Shown here: in pieces, positions 58,596 to 64,000 of the stretch
Layout of the letters: every line of letters begins with the position of its first letter
Numbering within the stretch: position 1 is the first letter of the stretch
Origin: Pseudopyrenochaeta lycopersici
Lineage: Eukaryota; Ascomycota; Dothideomycetes; Pleosporales; Pseudopyrenochaetaceae
Assembly: GCA_003313425.1 (NCBI GenBank)
Contig: NHZP01000068.1
Coordinates: forward strand, 179,141-243,140
Length of the DNA: 64,000 nucleotides
Direction of reading: 5' to 3'
Notes under the pieces: generated by a model
Database searches by the model: none
Told to the model about the DNA's origin: nothing
Seen by the model: the letters and a program-made list of their open reading frames with translations, nothing else
Program-made: the position numbers and the translations under genes

Positions 58596-61388
58596 ATGCT
58601 GAAGACTGTTGTCGGCCTTGCCGGCCTTGTCAGCTGCGCGACCGCTCAGAGCGACTCCGTCAAAGTCAAATGGCTTGAAGGGGCACCGGACTACCTCGGC
58701 GGTGTTACCTTTGGCTTACCATGGCCACGAGGTCAACATTTGGCGAATGCCACAACGTTCACGGCCTCTGGCGACACACAACTACAGTCTTGGGCCACAG
58801 CATACTGGCCTGATGGCTCGTTGAAATGGACTGGACATGCTCTCGCCGCAAGCAACTCTCCAGCAAACGAATACACAATCACTGCTTCAGGCCCCGGGAA
58901 TTCAACATTGTCGCGTTTCAGGCGACAGAGCAATGGCATCCGGGTCAGTGAATCTACTGATTTGGTTGTGGTCAATACTGGCAAAGTCACTGCAACCTTT
59001 CCCAAGTCGGGTAACGTCCTGTTGTCTTCTATCGAGGCAGGTGGCAAACTTGTTGGAAAAAATGGTCGCCTGATCTTGAGGTCCCAAACCGGCACACCTG
59101 ATGATGAGGAGGACGGCAAGCCGACCGGCATCGACTACTTAAGCTTTATCAGCAAGATTTCAAATGTGACTGTTTCCGAGGGCGATTCAGCGCGCACACT
59201 GGTTACGGTAGCAGGCGTCCACACTGTTGATAATGATGGTGTCCATGATGACTGGTTTCCATTCACTGTGCGCTTCTATCTCTATGCCAACTCAGAGGCC
59301 ATACGCATTATTCACACCATCGTTTACGATGGCGACATGACGAAGGATTTCATCTCGGGGATCGGTATCCGCTTTGACGTACCTCTTGCGAGCGAGAAAT
59401 ACTACGACCGTCATATTCGTATCGCAGGTGTTGATGGCGGATTAATGCATGAAGCAGTGCAGGGCATTACAGGCCTTCGTCGAGATCCCGGTGCAAATGT
59501 TCGGTCGGGTCAGTACAATGGTACCCTGTTGCCAAATGCGAGTACCTGGGACCAGAGGGTTACGACCCGCCTTCAGTGGATCCCGACATGGAGCGACTAT
59601 CGACTGACGCAACTCTCTTCAGACGGCTTCAACCTCAAGAAGCGCACGAAGGCCGGCCAGAGCTGGGTAAAAATTCCTGGGGGAACACGTTCAGGTGGTC
59701 TGGCGTACCTGGGTGGAGCCACTGTTGGCGGTCTTGCTCTAGGGTTACGCGACTTTTGGAAGAAGTATCCTACGAGCTTGGACATCTCGAATGCCGCTAC
59801 CGATACGGGATCAATTACGATGTGGCTATATAGCCCACAAGCCGGGCCTATGGATATTAGACCCTACCACGATGGGCTTGGTCAAGATACATACGCAAAA
59901 CAACTTGATGCGCTTGAGATTACCTACGAAGATTACGAAAGCGGTTATGCTACGCCTTACGGTGTAGGTCGCACCAATGAACTTTATCTTTACGCTTTCG
60001 AAACAACTCCTTCTGGAGACAAGCTTTCCACACTTACCAACTATACCAACAATCCACCCGTTCTTATCCCGGAGCCCGAGTACATCCGTAACACCAAGGC
60101 TATCGGTGCTTACTGGGGTATCCCTGGTGCTGTTGACTCCGCGGCAGCGCAGAAAATTGAGTCAAACATGGACTTTCTTATCAAGTTCTATGAAGGCCAA
60201 GTCGAGCAGCGCAGATGGTACGGCTTCTGGGATCATGGCGATATCATACACACATATGATGATGATCGCCATCAGTGGAGATATGATATTGGTGGCTACG
60301 CTTGGGACAATTCGGAGCTATCACCAGACTTGTTCTTTTGGGACTTCTTCCTCCGCACTGGCCGTGCCGATGCATACCGCCTCGCTCATGACCAGGTGCG
60401 ACATGGAGGCGAGGTGGATTCATACCATCTGGGCAATTTCACTGGTTTGGGTACGCGACATGGTGTACAGCATTGGAGCGACAGCGCCAAGCAGGCTCGT
60501 ATCGCGACTCCCGTGTACAGGAAAGCATTCTTCTACATTTCTGGCGGTGACGAACGAACTGGTGATCTCGTTCACGAAGTCCTGAACGTCGACAAATCTT
60601 TGCTTCTCGTCGATGCAAGACGGAAGGTGCGCGCACCTGACGTCATCTATAACCCTGACCCAGAAGCACTCTACCTTAACTTTGGCACGGATTGGGCTGG
60701 TATCGCTCAAGCGTATCTAATCGAGTGGGAGCGCCGCGGTCCTCGCTGGGAAGAGGCGCGATCCAAGCTTACCGAGGCGGTCAAAACTTTTCCCCAGCTG
60801 AAGAATGGCTTCGCAACAGGTGAAGCGCTATACAACAGCCTGACCGGCGCCTGGGCGCCGCCGCCTACAGACCCGAGTAACTCTGGTAACGTCACCGTCT
60901 CACATCTTTCAGGCGTCTTTGGCGTCCTTGAAACCATTGACCAACTTATCGAGCACTTTGGCTCAGCGCAACAAAACACTACTAAACCTTTCTTCGACGC
61001 TTTCCTCGATTACTGTTACTACTATGGCGCCAGTAAGGCCGAGCAGAGAGCCCGCTACGGAAAAGACTTCGGTAACTTAAACCTCAAGCAAGGCCACTCT
61101 CGCTACACCGCATATGTTGCGCATCATCGTAACAATGCAACACTTGTACCGAGAGTGTGGACCGAATATCTAGGAGCTGGCTGTGCTGATGGTATTTGCC
61201 CAACTGCGCCTTGGAAGACGGAGAGGATCAGTGGTAGCGATGTGCTAATTCCTATCGATGAGGCGAAATGGATTAGCACGAATGCGGCGGCGCTATACGG
61301 GGTTGCGGGAATTGAAAATTTGGCGCTCGTTGGCGCTCCTGATGTAAGTAGCGTGGGTGGGAACAGAACCGCGAGGAGAAACGTCTAG
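58596..61388 (+). CDS. Secreted exo-rhamnogalacturonan lyase-like protein, family PL26
   Basis: Intact single-exon gene of 930 codons. I use the ATG at 58596: it is the first Met in the frame and starts a signal peptide (about residues 1-17, LKTVVGLAGLVSCATA); the open frame extends 35 codons upstream only through non-ATG codons. The mature protein begins QSDSVKVKWLEGAPDYLGG, the conserved start of the PcRGLX/YetA-like family. Conserved aromatic/acidic blocks include WYGFWDHGD (about residue 540), YDIGGYAWDNSE, and HLGNFTGLGTRHGVQHWSD (about 607-628). Length fits fungal PL26 proteins. Several N-x-S/T sites fit secretion. Known members cleave the rhamnogalacturonan I backbone of pectin by beta-elimination from chain ends, outside the cell. 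Catalytic residues are not assigned here. It stands alone, about 2.5 kb from the transposon edge, with normal codon use and no RIP damage. Confidence 0.88.
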   Translation: MLKTVVGLAGLVSCATAQSDSVKVKWLEGAPDYLGGVTFGLPWPRGQHLANATTFTASGDTQLQSWATAYWPDGSLKWTGHALAASNSPANEYTITASGPGNSTLSRFRRQSNGIRVSESTDLVVVNTGKVTATFPKSGNVLLSSIEAGGKLVGKNGRLILRSQTGTPDDEEDGKPTGIDYLSFISKISNVTVSEGDSARTLVTVAGVHTVDNDGVHDDWFPFTVRFYLYANSEAIRIIHTIVYDGDMTKDFISGIGIRFDVPLASEKYYDRHIRIAGVDGGLMHEAVQGITGLRRDPGANVRSGQYNGTLLPNASTWDQRVTTRLQWIPTWSDYRLTQLSSDGFNLKKRTKAGQSWVKIPGGTRSGGLAYLGGATVGGLALGLRDFWKKYPTSLDISNAATDTGSITMWLYSPQAGPMDIRPYHDGLGQDTYAKQLDALEITYEDYESGYATPYGVGRTNELYLYAFETTPSGDKLSTLTNYTNNPPVLIPEPEYIRNTKAIGAYWGIPGAVDSAAAQKIESNMDFLIKFYEGQVEQRRWYGFWDHGDIIHTYDDDRHQWRYDIGGYAWDNSELSPDLFFWDFFLRTGRADAYRLAHDQVRHGGEVDSYHLGNFTGLGTRHGVQHWSDSAKQARIATPVYRKAFFYISGGDERTGDLVHEVLNVDKSLLLVDARRKVRAPDVIYNPDPEALYLNFGTDWAGIAQAYLIEWERRGPRWEEARSKLTEAVKTFPQLKNGFATGEALYNSLTGAWAPPPTDPSNSGNVTVSHLSGVFGVLETIDQLIEHFGSAQQNTTKPFFDAFLDYCYYYGASKAEQRARYGKDFGNLNLKQGHSRYTAYVAHHRNNATLVPRVWTEYLGAGCADGICPTAPWKTERISGSDVLIPIDEAKWISTNAAALYGVAGIENLALVGAPDVSSVGGNRTARRNV

Positions 61389-61920
61389 TTAGAAACATTC
61401 GAATATCCTTCTATTGTACAACTTAGTAGTAGCCCTACAAGAATGAGTTTTAGACATCTATTTCATAACTAACTAAGAAGACTGTGTAAGATAGTAGTAT
61501 TAGGCGATGCTCTTTGGTTACTATAAGTACTTTCTTAAATGCGTTTGTTCGCTAGCTATCTATAAACTAAGAAATAATTACATACATCTAAACAGCAGAA
61601 AAAAGGACTTAGGTAAGGCAAGCTTCACAGCACAGTCGTTAGGGTTAGGATTTAGTGATTGAATAGAATACTAAAGATTAGTACTATAAGAATAATTTGT
61701 ATTACGGGTTGAGGTAGACGAATTATTACTTTATTAGTATATACTTACTAAAAAGACTCTATGCTTTTAGATCTAGGGGTTACTACGCTGCCCTACTCTC
61801 CCTTTTACCTGACATGTTAATTTAGTTCACGACAGCGACTGTGTTTTTAATAAAGGCTAAGAGGCCCTCAGAATCTAATGGTAGCTTCAAAAGCTTGCTA
61901 GTAGACGGAAAGAGGATATT
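61389..61920. other. AT-rich, mildly RIP-like intergenic stretch
   Basis: Downstream of the lyase gene. TA-rich with CTAACTAAGAAG-like sequence between about 61410 and 61860, suggesting a small old repeat or RIP leakage. No motif or consensus polyadenylation signal was recognised. Confidence 0.4.
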
Positions 61921-62181
61921 GAAGCGGGTGGTGAGATGCCAAAGATCTACGAAGGGAAATAGGGAAAGTTTAGTAGAACTATGCATAATGTCTGGGAATC
62001 GAAGCGACTAGTGAGAGAAGCACAAGAAAGGGTAAAGATAGGAGAGCAAGACCGTGATAGAGAACGAAGTAGGAGCGCTACTCCTATGATGCGACAGGGT
62101 AGCTTAGGCTTTGGTCTGAGTTGGAGCGGAATTCCATTGATCAACCAAAGAAGCAACGGTAATTCAGTTCCTGTATTGTAA
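61921..62181 (+). pseudogene. 3' end of an unknown gene
   Basis: The frame reads EAGGEMPKIYEGK, a TAG, GKFSRT, then from ATG 61981 MHNVWESKRLVREAQERVKI, a charged Arg/Asp/Ser run (EQDRDRERSRSATP) and LGFGLSWSGIPLINQRSNGN, ending at TAA 62181. It looks like a genuine protein C-terminus (a helical charged stretch then a hydrophobic tail), not random DNA. The TAG after EGK could be CAG to TAG. The 5' part is lost in the AT-rich sequence. Family not recognised; it could also be a short expressed frame of 66 codons. Confidence 0.35.
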
Positions 62182-63014
62182 AGGTGTCTTACTGGCGCTA
62201 GTATTAAACATACAGTTCGGTTTTTTTAGGCCCGCCTTCGAGGTACTTGCTGGCATGGGGTCATGGAAATCGTACCTATTGGCTTTTCGATTTTTACAAG
62301 CGAGCATAGTATAAATGACCAATCAATAAAAATTGTGTTTCTGTTCTTTGCCACTTAGCACTGTGGTTGCCGTGAAGCTTGCACATGTAATCGTGCGAAG
62401 TGCATGGACAGCATCTATTCTGACCCAGAGGCAAATACGCAAGAGGTTGTGATGGTTGCATCCAGACAATGACTATTAGAAAGACCTTGGTATCAAAAGA
62501 ATTACGCCATTCTAACTTCTCAAAAGCCTACCAGGGTTTGAAAGATCGATGATCCGCTTCTTACGTGCATATCGAATCGTCTAGTCGTAATTAAGGGGGT
62601 TTCGCCTCCCGTACTGTGCGCCTTGATAAAAACCATCGATCTTAACGTATTTTCTATGAACTCGATGCTGGTATTTCTTGGAGTAGGTCTATAGGGTAAT
62701 AATTCTCCTTTGTGCATTTGGTCATTGTTGGGGTGGCACGCTCCGTGTAGCTCATGTACCTCTCTCTAGTCTCCAACCAGATTCATGTCGTCCTTGGTGT
62801 TCCTGATTTTGGTACGTATTGTCGTGTATGGCTGAGGAGCTGTGTCGATTTTTCTCATCGCTATTCTAAGCACAGTTCTATTGACATCCGTGTCCACGTG
62901 GTATACCATACCTTAGATGGCATGGCATTGAATTGATCTCACGTCTTCAAAAGGCCATGTAACAAGTAATAACATCAGTCAAATTAAACCCAATCCTGAA
63001 CACAAGCCCCTGCA
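62182..63014. other. Intergenic, nothing recognised
   Basis: Normal composition between two gene 3' ends in convergent arrangement. Short overlapping frames on both strands lack motifs. Confidence 0.5.
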
Positions 63015-64000
63015 TCAACGACTCCCGGCTAATTCATGCCGCTGACTGTCAGGATGATCCAGCTCGTATTGTGCATGGCTTTTCCCCATAACGCCCGGCT
63101 CCATAGCTGTCAATTCCGACAGTGGAGGTTGGAATTCCTTTTGCTCCATCAAATCAACGGCGCTAGGGGAGTTCTTGTTCCTCGCCCATTTGCGAATGCT
63201 CCATGCTAGAAAAATAATGGCTCCAATCAGGGGCAACGCCGAGGCCTGCGCCGACACCGATTCCTGCTTTGGCGCCAGTGGAGAGTCCGGATTTGGCGGG
63301 GGCCGATGCTGGAGCGGTGTTGACGGGGACTGCTGGAGGTAGGCGTGGAGCTTGGTACGGCGGTTGGACCGCTGGTCTTAGGTAGGGATGTTATCGATAT
63401 CTAGATGGTAACGTGACATGTTAGTTCAATTCGCCAACCCACACAAGATTTCTGTCGAACAGGTATTCCATGCATCATGTCTGGCGCTGGGCGACTTACC
63501 AAATCGACGGCGCGATACCTCAGCTGTACACTATAGGCATTCTGGCCCCCGTCTTGCTCAGAACAAACTGTCGCTCGAGTGGAACCAGATTCATAGACCG
63601 TCAGACGAGACCCTGCGGTGCAGGCTTTTGTACATCCTAATGTGGTTTCCCACGCAAAGCGAATAGAGAGTGGATCTTGACACGAAAATCCCCTGTCGGG
63701 TAGTTCGTCAATTAATGCTAGAGAACAAAAAGTCGAGACTTCTTACGTAGGACAGCACGTCACTATAGTTGCTGTTTCTTCGCCCACTGTCTGCGAAGAA
63801 GAACACGCTGTGTTGTAGCCATTTGGGCAGTACAGACCTGGTGAGTAGTAGAACTCGGAGTACGGTGTAAACGAAGCGGGAAGACATGTGCTGTAGCCGG
63901 TCCCGCCGAGTAATCCATAGATTGCATTTGCACTATTTCGGACCAGCTCGATATTCGGTGAGCATTGTGGAGGAGGGGTGAAAGTTGTTGTAAGTGCAAC
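63015..64000 (-). CDS. Cys-rich ectodomain, single-pass membrane protein (5'-partial)
   Basis: Minus-strand gene running off the window edge. Exon (63747 to beyond 64000) reads LTTTFTPPPQCSPNIELVRN, TGYSTCLPASFTPYSEFYYS, PGLYCPNGYNTACSSS, VTCCPT. Intron 1 is 63693-63746 (54 bp, GTAAGA...CAG). Exon 63500-63692 reads GFSCQDPLSIRFAWETTLGC and TKACTAGSRLTVY. Intron 2 is 63401-63499 (99 bp, GTAAGT...TAG, with a CTAAC branch site about 20 nt from its end). The last exon has a Ser/Thr/Pro stalk (TSGPTAVPSSTPTSSS), a Gly/Ala run, a membrane helix (PLIGAIIFLAWSI), a basic stop (RKWARNK) and a cytoplasmic tail ending HELAGSR at TGA 63015. Two offsetting 1-bp frame changes are needed in the last exon, near 63290 and 63240. 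This is a common fungal surface-protein plan of unknown function. Confidence 0.6.

Noticed and set aside
58733..59131. Minus-strand 132-codon frame and other frames inside the lyase gene
   Set aside because: Shadows of the strongly supported PL26 reading frame.
1..64000. tRNA or rRNA genes
   Set aside because: No cloverleaf with conserved arms or rRNA core sequence was recognised by eye; a tRNA scan would be decisive.

Overview
This window looks like a filamentous ascomycete chromosome (Pezizomycotina, most like a Dothideomycete with an AT-isochore genome). The evidence is a secreted plant cell-wall polysaccharide lyase of fungal type, short GT-AG introns with a CTAAC branch site, fungal-type transposons, and massive repeat-induced point mutation (RIP). 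In the RIP-hit parts CpA/TpG have become TpA, so reading frames are full of TAA/TAG, have almost no TGA, and can be followed only by reading through the stops. The window is about 56 kb of nested, dead repeats followed by about 8 kb of ordinary host sequence.

Layout. 1-355: pogo-like transposase fragment. 1081-3480 (minus): long RIP-killed frame of a fungal ATP-dependent DNA ligase-like protein. 5192-6541: Tc1/mariner element A. 7033-21285: a 4.7-kb gag/protease retroelement (minus) bounded by 42-bp direct repeats. Inside it sits an 8.15-kb Ty3/gypsy chromovirus (7762-17271, TSD ATAAT), which itself contains Tc1/mariner element B (11990-13345). 22250-31759: a second copy of element B, split by a second copy of the same chromovirus in opposite orientation (22986-31134, TSD CTTAG). 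31828-41213: inverted arms enclosing a DDE transposase that is split by a Ty1/copia element (32227-37567, TSD TCTTT), plus a long minus-strand frame of unknown family. 42396-46042: gene graveyard with a broken unknown gene, a pogo fragment, a DUF3435 zinc-finger tail, an NB-ARC fragment, a degenerate minisatellite and a DUF3455 fragment. 47650-50163 (minus): RIP-killed DUF3435 tyrosine recombinase, the 'captain' family of Starship giant transposons. 50620-55821 (minus): truncated second type of gypsy element, next to a fragment of element A (55824-56056).

56059-64000 is normal-composition host DNA. It holds an intact single-exon secreted family PL26 exo-rhamnogalacturonan lyase-like gene (58596-61388), a short gene remnant (61921-62181), and the 3' part of a minus-strand Cys-rich single-pass membrane protein gene with two introns (63015-64000).

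How it works together: nothing in 1-56058 looks able to act now. The insertions can be ordered because target duplications and a paralogous empty site are visible. The captain, the second captain tail and the NB-ARC fragment suggest, but do not prove, that part of the repeat block is a decayed Starship. Coordinates of degraded reading frames are approximate unless a start codon or terminus is stated.
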